NCBI GenBank assembly: GCA_965225955.1
Contig: CBDDBX010000009.1
Location: 1-64,000, forward strand
Reading direction: 5' to 3'
Source: CBDDBX01 sp965225955
Lineage (GTDB): Bacteria; Acidobacteriota; Aminicenantia; UBA2199
Length of the DNA: 64,000 nucleotides
Position numbers and translations under genes: made by a program. Position 1 is the stretch's first letter. Every line of letters begins with the position of its first letter. Under the pieces are notes generated by a model, which ran no database searches, was not told the DNA's origin, and saw only the letters and a program-made list of their open reading frames with translations. Of this stretch, positions 52,977-61,059 are shown piece by piece.

Positions 52977-53665
52977 AAATCTCCTTTGGTATCTTTAACA
53001 ATTTCTCCGTCTTTCAGAAGGATCAGGCGACGGGCATAGTCCATTACCATCTGGTCGTGGGTGGAGAATATGAATGTAGTTTCAGTTGTGCTGTTAAGAT
53101 CCACCATCAGATCGAGAATCTCTTTTCCCGTTTTTGAATCCAGATTTGCTGTAGGCTCATCTGCAAGAATCATGGCTGGTTTTTTAACAAGTGCCCTTGC
53201 TATAGCAACCCGCTGCTGCTGGCCTCCACTCATTTCTGCAGGTTTCCGGTTCATAAAATCTGAGAGACCAACTTTTGCAAAGATCTCTTCAACTATTTCT
53301 CTTCTCTCTGTTTCAGAAATATCCCCACAGAGAATAAGAGGAAACTCAACATTTTCAAAAGCTGTAAGAATAGGTATCAGGTTGAAAGTCTGAAATATAA
53401 ATCCTATCTCTTTGCGTCTGATATCAGCCAGGTTGTCTGATGAGTATCTGTTAACATTACTACCTTTTATAAGAACTTCTCCCGAGGTTTGTCTATCAAG
53501 GCAGCCTGTAATGTTGAGTATAGTGGTTTTACCTGAACCTGATGGGCCGGCTATAGATATAAACTCTCCCTGATCTGCCTCAAAAGAGATTCCGTTAAGA
53601 GCCTGAAAAGAGACTCCATTGGTATTATAGATTTTGGTTACATTATCAAACTTAACAATTGACAT
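52973..53665 (-). CDS. ABC transporter ATPase, LolD/MacB type
   Basis: 230 residues, full ABC ATPase. Walker A is GPSGSGKTTILNI near residue 40, Q-loop FIFQTFNLIPILTAFENVEFPL (the LolD/MacB-type sequence), signature MSGGQQQRVAIARALV and Walker B MILADEPTANLDSKTG, H-loop STHD. It powers the two FtsX permeases encoded directly downstream. The signature starts MSGGQQQ, one of the normal forms. A GGAGG site precedes the ATG; the barrel gene ends eight bases upstream. Confidence 0.92.
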   Translation of the reverse strand: MSIVKFDNVTKIYNTNGVSFQALNGISFEADQGEFISIAGPSGSGKTTILNITGCLDRQTSGEVLIKGSNVNRYSSDNLADIRRKEIGFIFQTFNLIPILTAFENVEFPLILCGDISETERREIVEEIFAKVGLSDFMNRKPAEMSGGQQQRVAIARALVKKPAMILADEPTANLDSKTGKEILDLMVDLNSTTETTFIFSTHDQMVMDYARRLILLKDGEIVKDTKGDF

Positions 53666-53673
53666 TTTACCTC

Positions 53674-54777
53674 CTAAAAACTGGCTTTAAGCCATAGATA
53701 GAAAACATTCTTCTTCTGTAGAGAGAATTCTCCACTTTTACTGCCGGCATTTATATAGAGTCCTGTAGATAGTGATACATTTTCAAAAATGTCGTACTGA
53801 ACTGCAGGATTGATTATTGTTGAGTGATCATACCAGTTTCTGATAACACTGAATGAACATGATACAAGGGGAGAGAAGGGATAACGTAACATGGTCATAA
53901 TATAGGCTCTCCCAAGAGTAGTCCTTTTTCCCTGAATCAGATCTGTGAGATTATAATTCTCCGGGTCTTTAAATCCTGAAGAATCATAATGAAACTCTCC
54001 CATAATATATAACCCATTGCCTATTGCAAATGTATAGTCTGTACCAAGGGTATATTTGTATTTACTGCTACTGTCTATTCTGAACAAACCTCCTTCCACC
54101 CACCATCCTACGATACTTTCACCTCTTATATCGAACCCATAGATATCTGTATCTCTTATACCGTCTCTTATGAAGGTAAGGGCAATATCTGTTACTCCGA
54201 AGGTTCTTTTAACTCTGACTGCATATCTTGAGCTTCCAAACTTCTCTTCTGGTGAAAGTATCAGTGTCAGATCGTAATGTGAAGCCAGAGTGAGAGAGAG
54301 ACGGGCTCCATTGGCTCCGGGCTTCTCTTCATTTGGTTCCAGTGGATTGATTCTGTTAAAAATATCGAGAGGAGACCATAACCAGGCAACACCCAGAGGA
54401 AAACGCTGCTTACCAATTGTAAGATCTCCGTTTTTAAAAAAGAGATTAATGTATGCTCTGTCAAGATTTATCTTTGTACTTTTCTCCACTCCCTTCAGGC
54501 CTGGTGCAGAAGGGGAGAGTGATGTGGCTCCGTGAAGAGAAAAAAAGTCCACAGCCAGATTGAGGTTGACTCTTTTTGAAGGTGAGTTTCTCAGAACAAG
54601 GCGCAATCTGTTGTAGTCTGCAAGATTGAACTTATCTTCCGGGTTGTCAAAATTGTTGTGGAGAAGATAGAATCTGTTTTCATAGTAGCCTGAAAGATCT
54701 GTTTTCAGATCCACTGCATGAAGTGGGAGGGACATAAGTAGTACTGTCAGAAGAAGGATTCTGACTGAATTAACCAT
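53674..54777 (-). CDS. Outer-membrane beta-barrel protein of the exporter operon
   Basis: 367 residues with a Sec signal ending near residue 21 (LPLHAVD). The rest alternates polar and aromatic residues in strands such as YYENRFYLLHNNF, YNRLRLVLRNSP, RAYIMTMLRYPF and VSLSTGLYINAG, and it ends in Phe (WLKASF), the signal for outer-membrane insertion. An alginate/DUF-type porin fold of about 16 strands is likely. No family is recognised. Between a TetR gene and an ABC exporter with a LolA-like partner, it is the likely outer-membrane end of the route. Confidence 0.65.
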   Translation of the reverse strand: MVNSVRILLLTVLLMSLPLHAVDLKTDLSGYYENRFYLLHNNFDNPEDKFNLADYNRLRLVLRNSPSKRVNLNLAVDFFSLHGATSLSPSAPGLKGVEKSTKINLDRAYINLFFKNGDLTIGKQRFPLGVAWLWSPLDIFNRINPLEPNEEKPGANGARLSLTLASHYDLTLILSPEEKFGSSRYAVRVKRTFGVTDIALTFIRDGIRDTDIYGFDIRGESIVGWWVEGGLFRIDSSSKYKYTLGTDYTFAIGNGLYIMGEFHYDSSGFKDPENYNLTDLIQGKRTTLGRAYIMTMLRYPFSPLVSCSFSVIRNWYDHSTIINPAVQYDIFENVSLSTGLYINAGSKSGEFSLQKKNVFYLWLKASF

Positions 54778-55462
54778 TTCCGGCTCCTCTGAAGGCTTCT
54801 ATAAAACCTGGCTCTATTATTTTCAGATGTTTTTTATCAATTCCCAGTAGTCGTGCAAAAGATGATTCGTAAGCCAGGAGTTTTTTTTCAATTACATCAA
54901 TCAGTTCCGGCTCTTCTGCTATTCTCATCATCAGAGGCCCTGTAGAATCCAGATATGTAGTTCCTATACTGATAAGTATTTCTGCTGTCTCTTCAGGATC
55001 ATCCATGTTAAATATATTCTCAGCAGCTCCCTGTTTCAGGATTTTAAGAAACTCCGGCAGAATTTTCTCAACTCCTGTTTTATGCATCTTGTGCCTGAAC
55101 AGAATATTACTGTTGTTGTGCATGGCTTTAAGGAATATCATCATAAGTTCAGGATTGGACTTTTTTATCTCACGATTTATTCTGAAGTATGAGTTCAGTT
55201 TTTCCAGAGAGTTCAGATCTTCTCTGTTAACAAGTTCAGCAACTTTATCTCTGAACTGATCTGTAAAATCACTTATTAATGCATCAAGTAGTGCCTCTTT
55301 TGAAGGAAAGTAGTGGTAAAAAGTGCCTTTGGCAACTCCAAGTTCATCTATGATATTTTTAACTGAGGTATTTTCATAGCCCCGTTCCAGAAACATTCTG
55401 CGGGCAGTTCTGAGGTATTCTATAACTTTAATACTATATTTATCATTATTAGCTTTTTTCAT
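54770..55462 (-). CDS. TetR-family regulator of the Lol-like operon
   Basis: 230 residues. N-terminal helix-turn-helix: EYLRTARRMFLERGYENTSVKNIIDELGVAKGTFYHYFPSKEALLDALI, a textbook TetR block (GTFYHYFPSKEAL). The C-terminal 150 residues form the effector/dimer domain. A GAGGAG site lies five to ten bases before ATG 55462 and the start is close to tandem palindromes and a good promoter, so autoregulation of the operon is expected. It overlaps the barrel gene by eight bases. Confidence 0.9.
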   Translation of the reverse strand: MKKANNDKYSIKVIEYLRTARRMFLERGYENTSVKNIIDELGVAKGTFYHYFPSKEALLDALISDFTDQFRDKVAELVNREDLNSLEKLNSYFRINREIKKSNPELMMIFLKAMHNNSNILFRHKMHKTGVEKILPEFLKILKQGAAENIFNMDDPEETAEILISIGTTYLDSTGPLMMRIAEEPELIDVIEKKLLAYESSFARLLGIDKKHLKIIEPGFIEAFRGAGNG

Positions 55463-55476
55463 TTTCTCCTCTGATC

Positions 55477-55536
55477 AGACCGTTGGTCTAGACCGACGGT
55501 CGGTCTAATTTTTGCATGTACCGGAAATTTTGTCAA
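55477..55536 (-). promoter_or_regulatory. Promoter and tandem palindromic TetR operators
   Basis: On the minus strand TTGACA (55536-55531), a 17-base spacer and AAAAAT (55513-55508) make a promoter. Directly downstream is TAGACCGACGGTCGGTCTA (plus strand, 55489-55507), perfect 9-bp arms around one base, joined to a shorter palindrome AGACC-GTT-GGTCT (55477-55489) that shares a base with it. Two TetR dimers could bind side by side over the transcription start. Confidence 0.8.
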
Positions 55537-55582
55537 ATAGTATGAATCCGAAGGCAAAAAGGGCAGAGATTAACACCTGTAT

Positions 55583-58500
55583 TTACATCTCTTTTCTGAA
55601 TTTCAGGATAAATGTTGCTCCTCTGTTTATACCCTCACTTTCAGCATAGATGTCTCCTCCCATATCTGACATATAGGTGGCGCAGCTGTGAAGCCCGAAG
55701 CCATGACCATCTTTTCTGGTGGTATAACCGTGGTGAAAGATCTTTTTTAAAAGCTCTTTCTCTATACCTTTCCCATTATCGGTTATTCTCAGAAAAACAT
55801 TGTGGTTGTTACTGTCAAGACTTATAGAGAGCGAGCGCCTGTTAACAGGAAGAGAACTCATTGCTTCACTGGCATTCTTTATGAGATTAATAATAATCTG
55901 AATCAGTTTGCTTTTTTGTATAACTACTTCAGGTACTGGATCAAACTGCTTCTTTATTTTATTGCCTAGAGATTTCAGCGGAATGATATCCAGCCTGAGA
56001 GCATCCTCTATTATGGTTCTGAGGTCAGCTTTCTCTTTCATTGCGTAGTTTGTTGCTGCATTTGTCTGTTGGGCAGTTATGACTTCAGATATAGTATTTA
56101 TCTTATTGTGGAGCCTTTTTCTGTTCTCTTCTATTACTCCGAATTCATCCTCAATATGTTTTATTGAGATAATCAGGTATTTAAGCAGTTTAATACCTTT
56201 GGAACTCTGCAGGAACTCTTCAATATTTTCCATGTTCTCTTCAAGAAGATCTGCTCCTTTTTTAAGATTCTTTATACTGGAACTTCTGAGGGCTATCTCA
56301 ATTGTATGGCTTGATGTTTTAACATTGGTTAGTACGTTGCCTATATTGTGCAGAACGTCGGTTACAATCTCAGCCATTCCCGCTTTATGAGCGTTGTGGA
56401 GAGCTTCCTGCTGCAGGTCTTCAAGAGCTCTTGTTCTTTCTTTTACAAGCTCTTCCAGATCTACCTGATACTTTTTCAGCTCCCGGGTTGCCTGTTTGCT
56501 GGCTGATATATCGTTACTGATACCACAAACCGCCATGATTTTGTCATCTACATCAAAAACCGGAAATTTTACAGAAAGATAGGTAAAGAACCTGCCATTA
56601 ATTCCAATCTCTTCTTCATATTCAAGATGATCTTTACCATAAATTGCCTGCAGGTCATGTTGAATGAAACTATCTGCAGTTTCCGGTGGAAACAACTCCC
56701 TGTCTGTTTTACCAATAACCTCTTCTTTATTTAGTTTAAAGAACTCTTCAAAACGGCGGTTAATCATAAGATATTTGCCATCAGTAGATTTGATGAACAG
56801 TATTGAGGGAGTGTTGTCGTAAAAAGAGTTTAGCAGATTTTCACTATTCTGGAGTGCTGCCTGAACCTTTTTTCTTTTACCAATCTCCTGCTTAAGTAGC
56901 AGATTCCTCTTCTTTTCAGCATTAAGAAGTAACTGAAAAACCAGATATACAAGGTAAAGAGCTATTAGTGTTGCTAAAGATATAAACCACCAGGTTTCAT
57001 AGAATAGCGGCTTTATTGTGAAACTTAATTTATCTTCTCTCTTATTCCATATTCCCGGGCGGTTTGAGGCAGAAACATGAAATGTGTAATTTCCTGGAGG
57101 TATATTGGTATAATAGGCAATACGCCTTGTGCCGGCATTGATCCACTCACTGTCGTATCCTTCAAGTCTGTATCGGAAACGGATACTTCCGGGATTCTTA
57201 TAATCCAGAGCGGTATAGTGAAACTCTATATGTCCTGTATCCGGTGTGGACAATATTTCTGAGTCTGGAGATACAGGCTTTCTGTTTATCATTAATTTCC
57301 TGATATAGACAGGAAACTCTGAGGAAGGTTTCACATTTTTCAGAGGATCAATCATTACTACTCCTTTAAGAGTGGAGTAGACAAAAAAACGGCTTCTTTT
57401 TCTTGTTACAACAGAATTCTGAGCTCCAACAAACTCAGCAGATTTTAATCCGTCAGATTCTCTGAAGATAGTTGAGTATACCTTCTCTGTTTTTCCCTCA
57501 AACCAGGCTTCAGCATCACTTCTCTTAATGTAGAAGAGGCCTCTGTCACAACTCATCCATAAATTGTTTCTGCTATCTGGTTTTACTGAAAATATTATGT
57601 CGTCAGGAAGCCCTTTGTCAGTGGTGATATTTTCAAAAATACCATTTTTGTATCTTGAAAGACCGTTACCTGATGTAGCAAGCCAGATTGTTCCTTCACT
57701 GTCAAAAGTGATGTAATTTATTCTGGTTATGGATTTCCTGTTTACAATACTCTCGTGAGTACTGTTTTTCAGATTGTATTTTATCAGCCCGTTACCGGTT
57801 CCCAACCATAATATGTTGCTGTTAAGATGATCCTCTGCTGCGGAATAGATACTTAAACTTGTCTGTTTAAGGGGGAGATGAGTTAGCTCTCCGTTTTTCA
57901 CTATATATGCTCCGTTCAGACGGGTTGCTATGATCAGTTCCCCGGGACGGGAGGGGAGTTCGTATATTACATTTATTCTTATACCATTAAGCTTTTCATA
58001 TAACTTTATTTTTCCTTTTCGGTTTATGGATACAAGTCCTGAATTCGTTCCCAGCCAGAATCCGGTTTCCGGACTGTGGTAAATTGTATATATGATGTTA
58101 ATTTCTCTGTTGATACCGGCACTCCTTAACCTTTCGGGAAGATCCAGATACCTTTTTGCAGAGGAGTTATCTATTTTGTAAATAATTCCCTTATCTGAGG
58201 CACCCCATAAGGCTCCTGCGGAATCTTCATGGAGTCCCCAGAGAAAACTACTGTTTTCTATACTGAGTACTTCAATGGAACTGGTTTTAAACTGATTAAG
58301 GCCTCCTGAATAGGTGCCAACCCAGATATTACCTGTTCTGTCTTCATAAACAGAACGAACTCTGTTGTCGCTGAGTCCATCTCTAACTCTAAAGTTCTCT
58401 ATGCCATGTTTTCCTATTCTTGAGATACCTTCGTTGTTGAACCAGATATCCCCATTACTGTCACAGTAAAGTACCCGCTCATCCCCGGCTTTGGTAATAA

Positions 58501-59284
58501 AGCTAAAATTATCCCCTTCTTTTTTATATATTTTTCCTGACTCTGTAAGAAGCCATATAAAACCGTTTTTATCACATTTTACTTTACTAAGGTCGGATAG
58601 ATAAGTATTGGCGGTTCTGGAAAAAGGAGTAACAGAATTTCTGTAGCTGTAATACAGACCATTACCATTTGTAGCCATCCAGACTTCGCCTTTTTTATTG
58701 CTGGAAATAGATATGACTTCCTGTTTTAACCCGGGGAGAGTGGTTTTTTTGAAACTGTTGTTCTTAAATGTAATAACCCCATGAGTGCAGCCAATCCATA
58801 ACTTACCACTCTTATCAATATGTAGGCATCTCATTTTGGTTAAAACAGGATCTATAGGTGGAGAGTATCTGTTAAACTGCCCATTCTCATATTTAAGCAG
58901 AATATTATCAGCAGTAAGAATCCACAGACCTTTCACAGGATCTTTCTGAATATCAGCAATTTTATTGTTTTTTAAAGCTTCTGTATTACTTCTGTTAAAG
59001 ATTGTGAATTTAATGCCATCAAACTGTATCAATCCATTAAAGGTACCAAGCCACAGATAGCCATCTTTTGTCTGGGTGATGCTCCAGATGGAAGGAGAAT
59101 CCAGTCCATCTTTCTGACCCCATATCTCATGTACATACTGCTTAAGAGTCTGATTCCTGTTAATAGATTCCGGATATGCGGTATAAGTTGTTGCAAAAAA
59201 AACACATAGAATCAGTGAGATGTAAATGTTAAATACTGGAGCTATGTTCTTTTCCCTGATATGTCGGTTAAAAGAGGCCATCAA
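55583..59284 (-). CDS. Reg_prop / Y_Y_Y / PAS sensor histidine kinase (1233 aa)
   Basis: Signal or anchor helix near residues 15-38; two-component-regulator propeller repeats over about 50-690 (WSITQTKDGYLWLGTFNGL, GNIWVGTYSGGLNQF, NNLWMSCDRGLF); a Y_Y_Y domain about 695-760 (FRYRLEGYDSEWINAG); membrane helix about 770-792; PAS with a coiled coil about 820-960; and the kinase core. The helix containing DVLHNIGNVLTNV is the phosphoacceptor region of the kind seen in HATPase proteins without a canonical HisKA. ATPase motifs: NLIKNASEAM, DNGKGIEKE and GHGFGLHSCA. It is an orphan kinase: no response regulator is adjacent. Reg_prop sensors often detect glycans in Bacteroidetes; the ligand here is unknown. 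Confidence 0.85.
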   Translation of the reverse strand: MMASFNRHIREKNIAPVFNIYISLILCVFFATTYTAYPESINRNQTLKQYVHEIWGQKDGLDSPSIWSITQTKDGYLWLGTFNGLIQFDGIKFTIFNRSNTEALKNNKIADIQKDPVKGLWILTADNILLKYENGQFNRYSPPIDPVLTKMRCLHIDKSGKLWIGCTHGVITFKNNSFKKTTLPGLKQEVISISSNKKGEVWMATNGNGLYYSYRNSVTPFSRTANTYLSDLSKVKCDKNGFIWLLTESGKIYKKEGDNFSFITKAGDERVLYCDSNGDIWFNNEGISRIGKHGIENFRVRDGLSDNRVRSVYEDRTGNIWVGTYSGGLNQFKTSSIEVLSIENSSFLWGLHEDSAGALWGASDKGIIYKIDNSSAKRYLDLPERLRSAGINREINIIYTIYHSPETGFWLGTNSGLVSINRKGKIKLYEKLNGIRINVIYELPSRPGELIIATRLNGAYIVKNGELTHLPLKQTSLSIYSAAEDHLNSNILWLGTGNGLIKYNLKNSTHESIVNRKSITRINYITFDSEGTIWLATSGNGLSRYKNGIFENITTDKGLPDDIIFSVKPDSRNNLWMSCDRGLFYIKRSDAEAWFEGKTEKVYSTIFRESDGLKSAEFVGAQNSVVTRKRSRFFVYSTLKGVVMIDPLKNVKPSSEFPVYIRKLMINRKPVSPDSEILSTPDTGHIEFHYTALDYKNPGSIRFRYRLEGYDSEWINAGTRRIAYYTNIPPGNYTFHVSASNRPGIWNKREDKLSFTIKPLFYETWWFISLATLIALYLVYLVFQLLLNAEKKRNLLLKQEIGKRKKVQAALQNSENLLNSFYDNTPSILFIKSTDGKYLMINRRFEEFFKLNKEEVIGKTDRELFPPETADSFIQHDLQAIYGKDHLEYEEEIGINGRFFTYLSVKFPVFDVDDKIMAVCGISNDISASKQATRELKKYQVDLEELVKERTRALEDLQQEALHNAHKAGMAEIVTDVLHNIGNVLTNVKTSSHTIEIALRSSSIKNLKKGADLLEENMENIEEFLQSSKGIKLLKYLIISIKHIEDEFGVIEENRKRLHNKINTISEVITAQQTNAATNYAMKEKADLRTIIEDALRLDIIPLKSLGNKIKKQFDPVPEVVIQKSKLIQIIINLIKNASEAMSSLPVNRRSLSISLDSNNHNVFLRITDNGKGIEKELLKKIFHHGYTTRKDGHGFGLHSCATYMSDMGGDIYAESEGINRGATFILKFRKEM

Positions 59285-59437
59285 CTTACTGCTATCCTGA
59301 TATTCTTTCCTTAAACAATACTTAAATCAGAAGTATAGTAAGTATTGTTCTGATAGCAGGAATATATAATCCTTTTCCTCTCTTTTCTACTTTGATTTAT
59401 TAAGATGCCATATTATGAATCAGGCCTGGTCAAGGTT

Positions 59438-60370
59438 CTATAGTCCAAGGGCATCCATCTCTTCTTTTTCATACCTGCTGTCTTCTGCAGGGTATCTAAG
59501 GATTTTCTCAAATCTCCCTGACTCTTTTGCAAGACTCCATATAAGACTCTCACCAGCAGGGATAGTGTCTGGCTCCCTTTTATATACAGGATCATTATAC
59601 GCCTCTTCTGCATCAATTATATTCCAGCCTCTATTCCTGAAATGCTTTATAAGGTCATCAAGAAAGAGAGCGGCAGCAAAATTGTGATGAAGCAGGATGT
59701 TGTGTTTTACTCTTCTACCGGTTAATCTGTAAGCCAGATTGTCATAAAACTCCGCTCTGGCATAGAGATGTTTTATATAGAACTTTCTGAAACCTTCAAT
59801 ATCTGAATTTTTATCTTTCTTCAATCTTTTAAGGAGTCTGCTGTTAACGTACCAATCAGAAGCATCGATGGTGACATATCCGTTTCTGTAGTTGTGTCTT
59901 TTCAGGAATTTTCTGAATCCATCCCTTTTTTCTATACTGTTGCCCTCTTTAAGATATGGGAACCTGAAGATCTTTGTGTAAGTACTGAATTTACTGATGA
60001 ACCGATCATTTTTCAGAAAATCAGCCTTAAAGGAATCAATTGATACCTTTTTGCTATTGTAGTAGTAGTGTGAGTAGGTATGGTTACCTATCAGGTGTCC
60101 GGCACGGCTCCAGGATTCTATTATAGCTTTTCCCTTCTTATTATCCATTCCTGACCCTTTAATAAAGAGAACAGCTTTGACTCTGTTTTTTTCAAGAGCA
60201 GCAAGGATCAGTCTGTTCCAGGTTCTGACATTATAGCCCGGCATATCCTTAATTGAGCCATCGTCAAAAGTAAAAGATATCGAGGGTTTGGGGGCAGTAT
60301 CTGAATCAGTTGCAGAGATATAACCTGAGAAAACTAATAGAAGAATAACGGGAATTATCAAAACTTTCAT
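59438..60370 (-). CDS. Secreted polysaccharide deacetylase (NodB/CE4-like)
   Basis: 310 residues with a Sec signal of about 20. Metal-site motifs: ISFTFDDG (catalytic base and metal Asp) near residue 32, and HLIGNHTYSHYYYN (the metal His pair H-x3-H) near residue 92. The third motif region FRFPYLKEG also matches. It would remove N- or O-acetyl groups from an extracellular or cell-wall polymer. Residues after 200 form a long helical tail not seen in minimal NodB domains. On its left the 153 bases to the kinase gene hold no feature that I can support; on its right a 45-base gap separates it from the SLATT-like gene. Confidence 0.8.
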   Translation of the reverse strand: MKVLIIPVILLLVFSGYISATDSDTAPKPSISFTFDDGSIKDMPGYNVRTWNRLILAALEKNRVKAVLFIKGSGMDNKKGKAIIESWSRAGHLIGNHTYSHYYYNSKKVSIDSFKADFLKNDRFISKFSTYTKIFRFPYLKEGNSIEKRDGFRKFLKRHNYRNGYVTIDASDWYVNSRLLKRLKKDKNSDIEGFRKFYIKHLYARAEFYDNLAYRLTGRRVKHNILLHHNFAAALFLDDLIKHFRNRGWNIIDAEEAYNDPVYKREPDTIPAGESLIWSLAKESGRFEKILRYPAEDSRYEKEEMDALGL

Positions 60371-60415
60371 AATTCATTCTACCATTAATAACAGATCCAT
60401 GCAGTACAGAGTTAT

Positions 60416-60880
60416 CTACGAATTGTCATTGTCGGATGGTTTACTACTAAGCATGCGCTCAAAAAACTCTTCACTCTCTGAAATAATGAAACTGTTAAGA
60501 AACTCACTCTCTTTTGCACAGTCTACATTCTTCGGGTCTGTGGTTTTAAACTTATCGTAAGCCGCCTGAAGTTTTAACTGGGCAAGAGTCATGTCCCTCC
60601 ATGCAGGTCCCCAGTGAAAAATCTGGGTTAAACCGGCAATTACGGTAAGAATAAATGAAGTTACAGGTACCCCGATAACAAAAATAAGAGTAGGCCAGTT
60701 TTCAAGAGCTTTTGAAGATGAGAGAGAAGAGAGGAGAGTTACAAAAGCACTCAATACAACTGCAATAAGAGTTGTTCTTCGATACCAGTTCTTATTTTTA
60801 CGGCTGGAATTTTTGTAATAAGCTATTGCTTCCTCATACCTTTTTTTAATAAGCTCAACGGAACTATTCTGATCACTCAT
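60416..60880 (-). CDS. Small two-helix membrane protein, SLATT/DUF4231-like
   Basis: The frame is open to 61033, but ATG 60880 has GGAGG seven bases upstream and begins MSDQNSSVELIKKRYEEAIAYY, so the product is 154 residues. Pattern: basic amphipathic N-terminus (KKRYEEAIAYYKNSSRKNKNWYRR), two membrane helices at about 33-53 and 62-83 (TLIAVVLSAFVTLLSS and TSFILTVIAGLTQIF), then a conserved FHWGPAWRDMTLAQLKLQAAYDKF helix and a charged tail. This is the layout of SLATT/DUF4231 proteins, which are predicted pore-forming effectors in nucleotide-signal conflict systems. No nucleotide cyclase is in the neighbourhood, so a housekeeping role is equally possible. Confidence 0.6.
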   Translation of the reverse strand: MSDQNSSVELIKKRYEEAIAYYKNSSRKNKNWYRRTTLIAVVLSAFVTLLSSLSSSKALENWPTLIFVIGVPVTSFILTVIAGLTQIFHWGPAWRDMTLAQLKLQAAYDKFKTTDPKNVDCAKESEFLNSFIISESEEFFERMLSSKPSDNDNS

Positions 60881-61024
60881 AAAATCCTCCAATCCAAATG
60901 TTTTAAAGCAGATTATAACTGATGCCGGAAAAAAAATCAGGAGCAGTGAGGGTGTCATAGAAGTGTCTGCAAAGGCTTCTATCCACATGGATTTCCTGTT
61001 TAATTCAAAAAATAGAAAAAAAAT

Positions 61025-61053
61025 TTGAATCAATAACTCTTATTTAATAGAAT
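61025..61053 (+). promoter_or_regulatory. Promoter directly abutting the M3 peptidase start
   Basis: TTGAAT (61025-61030), 17-base spacer and TAGAAT (61048-61053). The -10 ends six bases before ATG 61060 and no ribosome site is present, so transcription would start at or next to the start codon. Confidence 0.5.
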
Positions 61054-61059
61054 CATTGC

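Noticed and set aside
60881..61033. 51-residue N-terminal extension of the SLATT-like protein
   Set aside because: ATG 60880 has a GGAGG site and begins the conserved part; the extension overlaps the promoter region of the M3 gene.
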